DNA of 64,000 nt from JADJPO01 sp963825645. GTDB lineage: Bacteria > Actinomycetota > Actinomycetes > Actinomycetales > Kineosporiaceae. Under the pieces are notes generated by a model. The model was given only the letters and a program-made list of their open reading frames with translations. It was not told the origin of the DNA and did no database searches. Positions 25,309-37,784 of this stretch are shown in pieces (position 1 is the first letter of the stretch; every line of letters starts with the position of its first letter). The stretch lies in the NCBI GenBank assembly GCA_963825645.1, contig CAWGTT010000009.1, positions 62,001 through 126,000 on the forward strand, written 5' to 3'. A program made the position numbers and the translations under genes.

Positions 25309-26279
25309 AGCCCGCGACCGCGGGCGTGCAGGTAGCTCTGTACCCGGTCCACGCTGACGACGCCGCTGGCGATCACCGCGGCCACGTAGGCCCGGGGCTC
25401 GCGGTGGTCCAGCCGCGCCGTGCCCACGGCGGCCCGCAGCCCCTCCCGGCGCCGGCCCATCGCCGCCAGGGCGATCGCCTGCTGGCCCCGGATCCGTGCC
25501 GCTCCTCGGGGCGCCACGGCGAACTGCGGGTGCTTGGCCAGCAGCGCCTCCAGGGCGTCGTGGATCATCTGCCACTTGCTGAAGTAGTAGGACGAGCCGT
25601 GCCAGTGCACCCGGACCAGCGGCCGCGGCACCGACAGCACTGGGCCCACTGCGGCGGCTCGCAACAGCAGGTCGTAGTCCTCGCCGTACCCGCCGGGCAG
25701 CTCCTCGTCCAGGAGCCCGATCGGTCCGAGCAGGTCGGCCCGGCGCAGCAGGAAGCTGGACGGGTGCAGCTCCATGATCCGGCTGTTCAGCAGGTCCTCG
25801 AGGCTGATCGGACGCAGCGGGCCGATCCTGGCCGAGGTCTGCTGGCCGCCGGTTCGGTGGGTCACCACCCTCACCCCGGTGGCCGCCATCGAGGCGCCCG
25901 GCGCGCGCAGCAGCACCGGCACCTGGGCGGCGAGCTTGCCCTGCTCCCATTCGTCGTCGTCGTCGCAGAAGGCGACCAGATCGCCCCGCGCGGCCAGGAT
26001 TCCGCTGTTCCGGGCGCCCGGCAGGCCCTTCGTCCGGGTGTTCGGCACGCCGCGCACGCCGACGCGTCCGTCACAGCGCCCGATCTCGGCGGCGACGATG
26101 CGTTCCAGCTCCGCCTGGTTCTCCTCGGGCGCGGGACCGCCGTCCCGTACCACGATGATCTCGAGCCGGCCCGGGTAGTCCTGAGCGATCACCGACCGGA
26201 CGGCGCGCAGCAGCAGCGGCTCACGGTCCACCGTCGCGATCACGATGCTGACCGAGGCAGACGTCGGGTCGGCCGTCAT
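25305..26279 (-). CDS. Family 2 glycosyltransferase
   Basis: GT-A fold transferase: SVSIVIATVDREPLLLRAV at the start, FCDDDDEWEQGKL carrying the DXD metal/nucleotide motif near residue 100, and GGYGEDYDLLLRAA as the catalytic-base region. 324 residues. ATG 26279 overlaps the upstream stop as ATGA. Sugar specificity is not readable. One of the assembly enzymes of the polysaccharide locus. Confidence 0.88.
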   Translation of the reverse strand: MTADPTSASVSIVIATVDREPLLLRAVRSVIAQDYPGRLEIIVVRDGGPAPEENQAELERIVAAEIGRCDGRVGVRGVPNTRTKGLPGARNSGILAARGDLVAFCDDDDEWEQGKLAAQVPVLLRAPGASMAATGVRVVTHRTGGQQTSARIGPLRPISLEDLLNSRIMELHPSSFLLRRADLLGPIGLLDEELPGGYGEDYDLLLRAAAVGPVLSVPRPLVRVHWHGSSYYFSKWQMIHDALEALLAKHPQFAVAPRGAARIRGQQAIALAAMGRRREGLRAAVGTARLDHREPRAYVAAVIASGVVSVDRVQSYLHARGRGL

Positions 26280-27607
26280 GATCTGGGGATCGACACCGGC
26301 GGTGGGGCGCTTGACCCGACGGACGCCTCGGCCGGCCGGTACGGCAGCAGAGCCCAGGTCAGCTGGGGCGGATCCGGGCGGCTGAGCACCATCGCGCAGC
26401 TCATCGCGATCACCAGGTGCACCCCGTCCACGCCGTAGACCAGCAGCATCACCGCCAGGACGACGACCACCGAGTGCACCAGCAGCGACTCCAGGTCGCT
26501 CACCCGGCGGGTGATCAACGCCGTCCCCCAGACGGCGCCGAGGAACAGGACGAGACCGACGAAACCGTGCGAGAACATCAGGTACCAGAAGTGCCCCTGG
26601 GTGCCGACCGAGACCTGCCGGGTCAGCGACGGCCGCGGGGCGCCCCAGCCGACCAGCGGCGAGTCCAGGGTGCGGTCGAAGGCCTCCTTGTACAGGATCG
26701 CCCGGTCTGCCGTCGAGGAGCTGGTCGAGGTCCGCTCGCCGACCCGCTCCAGCGCACCGCTGACCGCCACCACAACGGTGGCCGCCGCAGCCAGGCCCAG
26801 GGCTGCGAGAACCCCCGGCAGTGTCGCCCGCCGGGCCCGGCGGGCCGCCAGGTAGGCGACGACCACCGCGACGCCGACGAAGATCCCGCGGTTCAGCGTG
26901 GCCAGGGCCGGCGGCAGAGCCAGGGCGACCACGGCGGCGAGCAGCCAGCGGGTGCGCCGCGAGGCGTGGACGGCGAGCGCGGCGACCACGGGGAGCAGCA
27001 GGACGAAGGCGTGTCCCCAGGCGTTGGTGTACGGGAACGGCGCCGAGGGCCGCACGAACGCCTCGCTGGCGCCCCACGGGTCCTGCACCTCGGCGAAGCG
27101 CGGGTTGAGCAGCTCGCGGGCATAGGAGTTGGCGGCCAGGGACGGCGGCAGCAGCATCGACGCGGGGGTGGTGATCCGGGCCCAGGGGAAGGCCATGCCG
27201 AGGTAACCGCCCAGCGTCATCCAGCCGAGGAACACGCTGAGAGTCGCGAGCACCCTGCGCCGGGGCAGCGCCAGCGGGGCGTTGTAGACGTAGAGGACGA
27301 GAGCGGTGGCGCCGACCAGGCTCATCCAGCGCTGGGTGAAGCCGACCAACCGCCCGGTGGAGTCGATCATCGTGGCCGACGCGAACCCCCACAGGCCGAA
27401 CGCGAACCACCACCACCACAACCGGGGGAGCAGGATCCGGCCCCGGAAGATCATCAGGGTCAGCGCGCACGCCCCGAAGCCGAACACCGCCACCGGCCCG
27501 ACACCGAGCAACCACCACAGCGGGTAGCCGAGGAACAGTGCCCGGAACGGCCAGGCGGGCAGTGTCGCCGGGCTGCCGGACGCCGCGCCCGCCGGCGGAA
27601 CCGCCAC
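26276..27607 (-). CDS. O-antigen ligase / polymerase-like membrane protein
   Basis: About ten to twelve hydrophobic segments over 443 residues with a large loop containing SNSYARELLNPRFAEV-like sequence, and the C-terminal VGWGAPRPSL ... GHFWYLMFSHGFVGLVLF, which fits the WzyC/O-antigen-ligase motif (G-H-xx-Y-L). It would join or polymerise repeat units outside the membrane. GTG 27607 begins 2 bases after the preceding gene's stop. Confidence 0.82.
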   Translation of the reverse strand: MAVPPAGAASGSPATLPAWPFRALFLGYPLWWLLGVGPVAVFGFGACALTLMIFRGRILLPRLWWWWFAFGLWGFASATMIDSTGRLVGFTQRWMSLVGATALVLYVYNAPLALPRRRVLATLSVFLGWMTLGGYLGMAFPWARITTPASMLLPPSLAANSYARELLNPRFAEVQDPWGASEAFVRPSAPFPYTNAWGHAFVLLLPVVAALAVHASRRTRWLLAAVVALALPPALATLNRGIFVGVAVVVAYLAARRARRATLPGVLAALGLAAAATVVVAVSGALERVGERTSTSSSTADRAILYKEAFDRTLDSPLVGWGAPRPSLTRQVSVGTQGHFWYLMFSHGFVGLVLFLGAVWGTALITRRVSDLESLLVHSVVVVLAVMLLVYGVDGVHLVIAMSCAMVLSRPDPPQLTWALLPYRPAEASVGSSAPPPVSIPRS

Positions 27608-27609
27608 CC

Positions 27610-28935
27610 TCAGGCCACCTCGACCACGCGCAGCGCCTGCATCACGTCCAACACATCCGGGTCCAGCCCGGCGGGCAGCCCCCGCCCCGTGGCGAGCAGC
27701 CCGAGGGCCGTGGCCATCGTCTCCACCACGTGCAGGCGCACCAGGGCCGGCGTCGCGGCGGCCTCGATCCCGAGCCGGGCGAGCAGCCGGGGCGCGGCCT
27801 GCGTCATGGCGGCGACCGCGGCCGAGAAGGACGCCCCGTTCAGGACGTGGTGCACCTGGAACACCCAGCGCAGCGCGTCCAGCCCCACCGGACCGCAGCG
27901 GCTGCCGTACTCCAGGTCCCAGACCCACAGCGTTCCGCCGGCCCAGCCCATGTTCCAGGGCACCCAGTCACCGTGGTAGGCGCCGGCCGGCATCAGGGTG
28001 CCGCCGTCCACCCCCCGCAGCGTCGCCACCAGCTGGTTCAGCGCGATCACCAGGTCCGGGCGCTGCGACCTCGCCGGCTGCGCGGCCTCGACCCGGTCCA
28101 TCACCTCGCGCCACAGGCTGGTCGAGGACAGCGGTGCCTGTCCCGCGGTGCCCAGCGCACCGGCGTAGCAGGCGAGGGCGCGCAGCACCCGGTGCTGGTC
28201 GGAGGGGACCGCCCGGCGGACCCGGGCCGGCAGTGGCTGGACCACGGAGTAGGTGAACGGTCCGCACCGGCCGTGGTCGAGCAGCCGGGGCAGGCGCACC
28301 GGCGAGTCCGGCCGGTCCAGCAGCGGACCGAGCTCGGCCAGCAGCCGGGCCTCGGACATGACCCGCTCTCCGGTGGCCGCCTCGGAGGCCACCTTGGCGA
28401 ACGCGACTACGGTGCCGGTGCGATCGAGCAGCTGGACGGTGGGTTTTGCCCGCGGGTGGAAGTCACGCAGGCTCACCATCGTGTCCACCGCGGCCGGCAC
28501 CCGGCGGCGCAGGTGCCGGGTGATCACCGCCTTGTCGACGGCGTCGTCCGTGACGTCCTGCGGCGCCGACAGCCGCAGGATGCCGCGCGATCCCTGGGCG
28601 ATGGCCAGCGGCGCCATGCCGGCCGCGGCGATCAGCCGGGTCGCAGCGACCCTCGGGCGTCGCAGCCGGTTGTGCGCGAGCACGCAGGCCCGGGCGGACG
28701 CCGTCCGCACCGGCATCAGGGCTCGGGGTGCCGACCGGTCCGGGATCACCCGCCAGGCCTCGACCGTGCGGAAGCCGGCCGGCGGCGGACCGTATCCCAG
28801 GTGCAGCGGGAACGGAGCGGCCGGGAAGAGGTGCTCCAGCTGCGCGCGGACGGCAGCCATCCGGGGCGATGGCTGCCGGGCGGACTCGCCCAGGGCGAAC
28901 TGGACGCCGGCGGTGCCACCGTCGCTCACGCTCAC
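27610..28935 (-). CDS. Kinase-fold (aminoglycoside-phosphotransferase-like) protein of the polysaccharide locus
   Basis: C-terminal half has the phosphotransferase catalytic loop AYHGDWVPWNMG (HGDxxPxN) and metal-binding VWDLEYGSR near residues 330-350; the N-terminal 170 residues are not recognised. 441 residues. GTG 28935 follows GGAGA by about 5 bases. First gene of the minus-strand polysaccharide operon, divergent from the Wzz-like gene with 144 bases between. It may phosphorylate a sugar or lipid precursor; substrate unknown. Confidence 0.75.
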   Translation of the reverse strand: MSVSDGGTAGVQFALGESARQPSPRMAAVRAQLEHLFPAAPFPLHLGYGPPPAGFRTVEAWRVIPDRSAPRALMPVRTASARACVLAHNRLRRPRVAATRLIAAAGMAPLAIAQGSRGILRLSAPQDVTDDAVDKAVITRHLRRRVPAAVDTMVSLRDFHPRAKPTVQLLDRTGTVVAFAKVASEAATGERVMSEARLLAELGPLLDRPDSPVRLPRLLDHGRCGPFTYSVVQPLPARVRRAVPSDQHRVLRALACYAGALGTAGQAPLSSTSLWREVMDRVEAAQPARSQRPDLVIALNQLVATLRGVDGGTLMPAGAYHGDWVPWNMGWAGGTLWVWDLEYGSRCGPVGLDALRWVFQVHHVLNGASFSAAVAAMTQAAPRLLARLGIEAAATPALVRLHVVETMATALGLLATGRGLPAGLDPDVLDVMQALRVVEVA

Positions 28936-29079
28936 GAGTTCTCCGCAGGTCGGGACGCCGCCGGCTCGCCCGGCCGGTCCCAGAGGACATCGGCCCGCGG
29001 GCGGCGGATCCGTACCCCCGGTGGAGGCATTCAGCGAGGAGGCTTCAGGGGCGCGGTGGAGGGTGTCGACACAGCCCCC

Positions 29080-30240
29080 ATGCAACGACCAGGCCCGACT
29101 GTTCCGGCGAGCCCGGCGCCGGGACCCTCCGGTGGTCCCGCTGCCACGCCGTCCGGCCGCCCCCCTCGGGACCGCGTCGCGCCGGCGCCCGCAGCGGGTG
29201 CCGTCCCCGGGTTCGCAGCGCTCCCGCCGGGGTACATGCTCGCCGCGATGCCGCTGCCCTCCGTGGCCGGCACGGGAGGCGGCCGGGCCGGCACATCGCC
29301 GCCGTTGAGCGTGGTCGACGTGGCGCAGCGGGTGCGCCGGCGGTCGTCACTGGTGCTGGTGAGCCTGTTCGTCGCCGTGGTGGCCGGCGGGGTGCTGAGC
29401 TACCTCACCGAGCCGGTGTACACGGCGCGGGCGTCGGTGCTGGTGCAACCGGTGATCGCCGAGCAGTTCGGCAACGTGAACATCGGCAACGTGCTGAACA
29501 TGGCGACCGAGGCACAGGTGGCCCAGTCGCTGGGCGTCGCCACAGCCGCCGGTGAACAGCTCGGCGTGGCACCGAACCAGGTGCGCGACGCGCTCAGCGT
29601 GGACACCGCGCAGGACACCGAGGTGCTGAACATCACCTACCGCGCGGGGACTGCGCAGGCGGCCGCTCGCGGCGCCCAGACCGTCGCCACCAGCTACCTG
29701 AGCTACCGCGAGTCCATCGCCGCGGCGGACGCCGACCGCCGCCTGGTCTCGATCGCCGACCAGATCTCCTCGATCACCCGCCGGATCGCCGCCGGCGGCC
29801 AGGTCTCCGGCTACCAGGACACGTTGCGCGAGCTGCTGGCCGATCAGCGCGAGCTGACCTCGATCAAGGCGACCTCGGGTGGTCGGGTGATCACCGAGGC
29901 GGTGCCGCCGACCAGCCGGACGGCGCCCAAGCCCGTGGTCAACCTCGCCGCCGGGGGGATCGGGGGGGTGCTGGTCGGTCTGGCCCTGGCCGTCTTCTGG
30001 CCGCGCCGCCGCGAAGAGCTGTCCCTCGCCGACCTGCCCAGATCTCGCGCCCGGGCGTCGTCCGGCGCCTCAGGGCGTCCGGCGCCGAGCCCGCCGCCCG
30101 GTGTCGGCCCGCCGTCGCCTGCCAGCGTGCTGCCGCGCCCCAGCGGGCCACGGGAGGCTCGCCGTCGCCATGCCGGCCCGCCCGCCGACTCGATGGCGCC
30201 GCAGGACGCCGACGGCCGCTGGTGGAGAAGGCGCTCCTAG
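29080..30240 (+). CDS. Wzz-like chain-length / polysaccharide co-polymerase membrane protein
   Basis: Two membrane segments frame an extracytoplasmic coiled region: TM1 about residues 88-112 (LVLVSLFVAVVAGGVLSYLT), TM2 about 285-305 (GGIGGVLVGLALAVFWP). VYTARASVLVQPV after TM1 is the typical Wzz start. The N-terminal 80 and C-terminal 70 residues are Pro/Ala-rich and disordered; no tyrosine-kinase domain follows. ATG 29080 is used; GTG 29056 is an alternative and the ribosome site does not decide. Divergent from the polysaccharide operon, sharing its promoter region. Confidence 0.8.
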   Translation: MQRPGPTVPASPAPGPSGGPAATPSGRPPRDRVAPAPAAGAVPGFAALPPGYMLAAMPLPSVAGTGGGRAGTSPPLSVVDVAQRVRRRSSLVLVSLFVAVVAGGVLSYLTEPVYTARASVLVQPVIAEQFGNVNIGNVLNMATEAQVAQSLGVATAAGEQLGVAPNQVRDALSVDTAQDTEVLNITYRAGTAQAAARGAQTVATSYLSYRESIAAADADRRLVSIADQISSITRRIAAGGQVSGYQDTLRELLADQRELTSIKATSGGRVITEAVPPTSRTAPKPVVNLAAGGIGGVLVGLALAVFWPRRREELSLADLPRSRARASSGASGRPAPSPPPGVGPPSPASVLPRPSGPREARRRHAGPPADSMAPQDADGRWWRRRS

Positions 30241-30314
30241 CCGCTGCGGCGTCAGAATCGCTTCGCCGTCCCGCGAGTTCGCCCCGGACCACCGCGGCGG
30301 GTTAGAACTGGGAC

Positions 30315-33902
<3,588 letters not shown>

Positions 33903-33908
33903 GACGGC

Positions 33909-35000
33909 GTGGCCGGCATGGACGGCGTGGACGGTCGGCGGCGGCTGCGCGATCTGGGCATCACTCTGGGGGCCCTGCCCACCGGACCGCTCAACGCCAT
34001 CACCGATGTGTCCGGGGTTGCGGTGGGCCACGCCGGCGTGATCGCCGACGAGCCGTCCGTGATCCGCACCGGGGTGAGCGTGATCTTGCCCCGCCCGATG
34101 GCCCAGCTCGACGACCTCGCCTACGGAGGACTGTTCTCCTTCAACGGCAACGGCGAGCTCACCGGGTCGCACTGGCTGGCCGAGAGCGGGCTGGTCGCCG
34201 GACCGATCGCGATCACCAACACCGACCAGGTCGGGCTGGTGCGCGACGAGCTGGTGGCGTTCGAGGCCGCCCGCACTCCCCAGCCGGACTGGAGCCTCCC
34301 GCTCGTGGGGGAGACCTGGGACGGCGTCCTCAGCGACATCCGTGCCCGGGGGCTGACGGCCGCGCACGTCCGGGCCGCCCTGGACGCCGCAACGAGCGAG
34401 GCCGGGCGCGGACCGGTGGCTGAGGGCAACGTGGGTGGCGGCACCGGCATGATCTGCCACGGCTTCAAGGGCGGCGTCGGGACGTCGTCCCGCCGGGTCG
34501 CCACGGCCGGCGAGCAGTACACCGTCGGCGTCCTGGTGCAGGCCAACTACGGCGACCGTGGGCTGCTGCGCCTGGGCGGGCGGCCGGTGGGGGCCGTGAT
34601 CGACGCCTCCGTGGTGCCGCTGCCCCCGCGGCAGGCCCCGGTCGACACCGGCTCGATCATCGTCGTGGTGGCCACCGACGCCCCGCTGCTCGCCGACCAG
34701 TGCACCCGGCTCGCCCGGCGCGCCACCGTCGGGCTGTCCCGGGTGGGCGGGCTGGGAGCCGACTCGAGCGGCGACATCTTCCTGGCCTTCGCCACCGGCA
34801 ACCGGGTCCCCGCCTCGGCCGTCGGACCCTTGAGGGTGCGCACCCTGCCGCACCAGGAGATGACCGCGCTGTTCCAGGGTGTGGCCGAGGCCACCGAGGA
34901 GGCGATCTGGAACGCGCTGTGCATGGCTGAGACCATGACCGGCCACCGCGGAGCCACGGTGCACGCCGTTCCCCTGGACCGGATCGCCGCGATGCGCTGA
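33909..35000 (+). CDS. P1-family (DmpA/S58) aminopeptidase
   Basis: N-terminal-nucleophile peptidase related to L-aminopeptidase D-Ala-esterase DmpA. N-terminal ITDVSGVAVGHAGV, NGNGELTGSHWLAESG and GNVGGGTGMICHGFKGG are family blocks, and the autocleavage/nucleophile serine lies in ADSSGDIF (Ser286 or Ser287). 363 residues with GTG 33909, or 360 with ATG 33918. Six bases after mfd, so probably co-transcribed. It is not part of the mfd-mazG block in mycobacteria and looks like a local insertion. Confidence 0.9.
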   Translation: MAGMDGVDGRRRLRDLGITLGALPTGPLNAITDVSGVAVGHAGVIADEPSVIRTGVSVILPRPMAQLDDLAYGGLFSFNGNGELTGSHWLAESGLVAGPIAITNTDQVGLVRDELVAFEAARTPQPDWSLPLVGETWDGVLSDIRARGLTAAHVRAALDAATSEAGRGPVAEGNVGGGTGMICHGFKGGVGTSSRRVATAGEQYTVGVLVQANYGDRGLLRLGGRPVGAVIDASVVPLPPRQAPVDTGSIIVVVATDAPLLADQCTRLARRATVGLSRVGGLGADSSGDIFLAFATGNRVPASAVGPLRVRTLPHQEMTALFQGVAEATEEAIWNALCMAETMTGHRGATVHAVPLDRIAAMR

Positions 35001-35018
35001 CCAGGCGCGGGCTTCACG

Positions 35019-35093
35019 CGACACCCCGACGGCAAACTCTGCCCCTGACCGGTGTTCAGGCCGTCCGCGGTCGTCTTTGCCGTCGCCGTGTCG
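35019..35093. repeat. Inverted-terminus element, copy A, at the 3' end of the DUF559 gene
   Basis: Arms 35019-35036 (CGACACCCCGACGGCAAA) and 35076-35093 (its inverse, two mismatches), 39 bases apart. It overlaps the last dozen codons of the DUF559 gene. A second element with the same arms, spacing and orientation is at 36016-36090. Confidence 0.8.
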
Positions 35094-35979
35094 TCTCTGT
35101 CCGTCGCTGGACCTCGCGGACAGTCCGAGCGACGAGCTCGGGGTGGAACATGACGTCCTCCCAGCTGAATCTCAGTACGGTCCACCCCGCCCGGACCAGC
35201 TCGTTGTAACGGCGGCAGTCGTCGGCGAAGTCGGCTCGGCTTGCGCCGTGGTGGGCGTAGGAGTCGGCTTCCGCCACGATCTGGCGGGAGGTGTCGGCGA
35301 GGTCGACCCGGGCCGTGAGCAGCGGCGTCCGGATCGTCATCTGGGTGGCGAAGCCGCTGATCCCGGCGGTGAGCAGCGCGGCGCGCAACGCCGACTCGAA
35401 CGGGTTCGCCGCGCCCGGGTCGGCGGCGGCGACCACCGCTCGGGCCGTGGCGACTCCGTGCATCCGCGATCCGACCAGGGCCTCCTGGAGCCGGCCTCGG
35501 CTGACCCGGCCACAGCGCAGCGCCGAGTCGGCTAGCGCCAGCCCCTCAGCGAAGGGAAGGCTCGCGGCGCAGTCGAGTACGGTCCGGACCAGTGAGGTCC
35601 TCACGCCGTCGACCTCCTCGGGGGCCAGGTCGCGCCAGTGGTAGGAAACCCGGGGCAGTTCCCTGACCTTGGCCCCGTGGGGAACGGTCAGGTGCAGCCG
35701 GTCCGGCGGCAGAAGCGTCGCCAGGCCGAGCAGCTCGGCCGCGGTGCAGTGGGACAGGACGCCGCGGACTCGGGTCGCCAACCGTTCGGCCGCAGGCAGC
35801 TCGGGCAGCATGTAGCGGCCGCGACCGGCCCGCACAACGCTGCCATCGCGGACTGCAGCGCGGATACGGTGCCAGGGCGCGTGCCGGCGCAGCTCCTCAG
35901 TCGTGGCACGTCCGCCGAGTCGTCGCAGGATGCCGGCGACGTCGTTCTGGGATGGGCCCATTCGGGGAGGATGGCGCAT
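35056..35979 (-). CDS. DUF559 endonuclease-like protein with AbiEi-type winged-helix N-terminus
   Basis: N-terminal winged helix (ILRRLGGRATTEELRRH, then VVRAGRGRYML) as in AbiEi-family antitoxin-like proteins, and a C-terminal Vsr/DUF559 PD-(D/E)xK-like domain: NPFESALRAALL, RVDLADTSRQIVAEADSYAHH, DDCRRYNELVRAGWTVLRFSWEDV. The VDLAD...AEADS strands carry the likely catalytic acidic residues. 307 residues from ATG 35979; ATG 35961 is possible, neither has a good ribosome site. It interrupts the mfd-mazG-eno core block and is bracketed by two inverted-repeat elements. Function of this abundant actinobacterial family is unknown. Confidence 0.8.
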   Translation of the reverse strand: MRHPPRMGPSQNDVAGILRRLGGRATTEELRRHAPWHRIRAAVRDGSVVRAGRGRYMLPELPAAERLATRVRGVLSHCTAAELLGLATLLPPDRLHLTVPHGAKVRELPRVSYHWRDLAPEEVDGVRTSLVRTVLDCAASLPFAEGLALADSALRCGRVSRGRLQEALVGSRMHGVATARAVVAAADPGAANPFESALRAALLTAGISGFATQMTIRTPLLTARVDLADTSRQIVAEADSYAHHGASRADFADDCRRYNELVRAGWTVLRFSWEDVMFHPELVARTVREVQRRTETTRRRQRRPRTA

Positions 35980-36015
35980 CGGGCGCTGCGGCTGCCCGGT
36001 TGTCCACAGGCGCGG

Positions 36016-36090
36016 CGACACCCGGACGGCAAAGACCGGCACGGCACCGCCGACCGGCCGGCATCGGCTGCGTTTGCCGTCGGTGTGTCA
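36016..36090. repeat. Inverted-terminus element, copy B, upstream of the DUF559 gene
   Basis: Arms 36016-36033 (CGACACCCGGACGGCAAA) and 36073-36090 (inverse, two or three mismatches), again 39 bases apart. The left arm differs from copy A at one base. The interior is not similar to copy A. It lies in the divergent region between the DUF559 gene and the lipoprotein gene. Confidence 0.8.
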
Positions 36091-36158
36091 CCGGCCGGTG
36101 GCGCTAGCATCGGGGGCGGCCTGTCCCGGCCGGGGCCGCCGTCGAGAAGGGGAGCGTC

Positions 36159-36725
36159 GTGACCCGCACGCGCACGAACAAGATGTCGCGCCGCCCGGGA
36201 TCCCGGGTGCCGCGGTGGGCCGCCGTCACAGGCATTGCTCTCGTCGTCGCGGTGAGCCAGAGCGGGTGCGCCGCCAGCGAGGCAGGGGCCGCGGCGGTGG
36301 TCGACGGGCGCCGGATCAGCGTTCAGGACGTACAGCAGGCTGCCGCGGACTTCGAGGCGTTCACCGGCCAGCCGATCCCGCAGCAGCAGGTGCTCTACTT
36401 CCTCGTCATCGGTCCCTACGTCGTCGACGCGGCCGCGCAGGCCGGGGTCGGCGTCAGCCCGGACGACGCCAGGGTGCAGCTCACTCAGCGCATCGACAAC
36501 CCGAGCGGGTCGGGGGTCTCCGCCCTGCAGGCGGCCGAGTCGGTCTCGCGCCTCACGCAGCTGAGCGAGGACCGCGCGAAGCCGATCCTCGACCGGGTGG
36601 TGAGCACGCTCCGTTCGGTCGACATCGAGCTCAGCCCGCGCTACGGCCAGTTCGACACCGAACAGATCACGATCACGCCGCCCGTGGAGAACTGGATCGA
36701 GGCGCCGGCCGCCTCCACGCCCTGA
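36159..36725 (+). CDS. SurA-N-like lipoprotein
   Basis: Secreted lipoprotein: basic N-terminus, hydrophobic segment VTGIALVVAVS and lipobox SQSGC near residue 37. The mature part resembles the N-terminal chaperone domain of SurA (AAVVDGRRISVQDVQQAA) without a prolyl-isomerase domain. 188 residues, GTG start after AGAAGGGGAG. A SurA-like lipoprotein just before mazG is a recurring actinobacterial arrangement. Probably helps fold exported proteins. Confidence 0.82.
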   Translation: MTRTRTNKMSRRPGSRVPRWAAVTGIALVVAVSQSGCAASEAGAAAVVDGRRISVQDVQQAAADFEAFTGQPIPQQQVLYFLVIGPYVVDAAAQAGVGVSPDDARVQLTQRIDNPSGSGVSALQAAESVSRLTQLSEDRAKPILDRVVSTLRSVDIELSPRYGQFDTEQITITPPVENWIEAPAASTP

Positions 36726-36742
36726 GCGCCGGGCATCCTGGC

Positions 36743-37738
36743 GTGCGCGGACGCATCGTCCTGGTGGTGACCAGCCCCCGGTGCGCGCCGGGTCTGCTCA
36801 GCTGGCCGGCCTGGCAGGCGCTGCACGCGGCCGACGCTGTGCTCGCCGACGGACTCGACGAGGCTTGGCGGGCCGCCTTCGACGAGGCGGGGATCGCCCC
36901 AATCGACCTCCGCGACGCCGGGGGACCCGACGCCGTCCACGCCGTGGGCGCCGCCGAGCGTGCCGGTCGCCTGCTCGAGGCCACGGACGGCGGGCGCACC
37001 GTCGCCTGGTTCGGTTCCCCGGACGGCGACCCCGGCCTGACCGACGCCCTCGCCGAGCATCTGGCGCGGCGCGCGGTCGCCGGTGAGCCCCCCGAGGTGG
37101 AGCTGCTGCCCGGCTCCTACGACCTGCCCGGCGCGCGGCTGCTCGACCTGGTCGCCGTGATGGACCGGCTTCGCTCACCGGGGGGCTGCCCCTGGGACGC
37201 CGAGCAGACCCACCACAGCCTGCTGCCGTTCCTGCTCGAGGAGACCCACGAGGTGATCGAGGCGGTCGAGTCCGCGAACGGGACGGGCGAGCCCGGCGAC
37301 ATCGACACCGCGCATCTGGCCGAGGAGCTCGGCGACCTGCTGCTCCAGGTCGCCTTCCACGCCAGGATCGCCCAGGAGCACCCCGAGACGCCGTTCGGCA
37401 TCGACGACGTCGCCGCCGGGATCGTGGCCAAGCTGGTCCGCCGGCACCCCCACGTGTTCGCCGACGTGAGTGTGGAGGACGCCGAGGAGGTGGCGCGGAA
37501 CTGGGAGGAGATCAAGGCCGAGGAGAAGCGACGCGAGGGCCTCTTCGACGGGATCCCGGCCAGCCTGCCCGCACTCGCCCGGGCGCAGAAGATGATTGAA
37601 CGGCTGGGCGGCTCGCAGCCCGAGATCGCCGACCCGGTGGCCCGCGCCCTGCTGGACGCCGTCCAGGTGGCTCGACGAGCGGGCGTCGACGCAGAGGGGA
37701 CCTTACGGACTGCCCTGTCGCGGTTCCCACGTGGATAG
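36743..37738 (+). CDS. mazG: MazG nucleoside triphosphate pyrophosphohydrolase
   Basis: Hydrolyses (d)NTPs to monophosphates, cleaning the nucleotide pool. The MazG core begins RLRSPGGCPWDAEQTHHSL; the metal-binding EExxE...ExxD pattern is in LLEETHEVIEAVE and LAEELGDLLLQV. The N-terminal 130 residues look like a degenerate tetrapyrrole-methylase-like domain, as in other actinobacterial MazG. 331 residues, GTG start 17 bases after the lipoprotein stop. It contains a TTA leucine codon at 37703-37705, rare at this GC content. Confidence 0.92.
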   Translation: MRGRIVLVVTSPRCAPGLLSWPAWQALHAADAVLADGLDEAWRAAFDEAGIAPIDLRDAGGPDAVHAVGAAERAGRLLEATDGGRTVAWFGSPDGDPGLTDALAEHLARRAVAGEPPEVELLPGSYDLPGARLLDLVAVMDRLRSPGGCPWDAEQTHHSLLPFLLEETHEVIEAVESANGTGEPGDIDTAHLAEELGDLLLQVAFHARIAQEHPETPFGIDDVAAGIVAKLVRRHPHVFADVSVEDAEEVARNWEEIKAEEKRREGLFDGIPASLPALARAQKMIERLGGSQPEIADPVARALLDAVQVARRAGVDAEGTLRTALSRFPRG

Positions 37739-37784
37739 GGTTCTGCCAGAAGCACCAGCCGCCCAGCGACAACAGGAGACGCAC

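Noticed and set aside
27538..29079. Long plus-strand open frame upstream of and in frame with the Wzz-like gene
   Set aside because: It lies opposite the kinase-fold and ligase genes and has low-complexity translation; only the part from about 29056-29080 on is a real protein.
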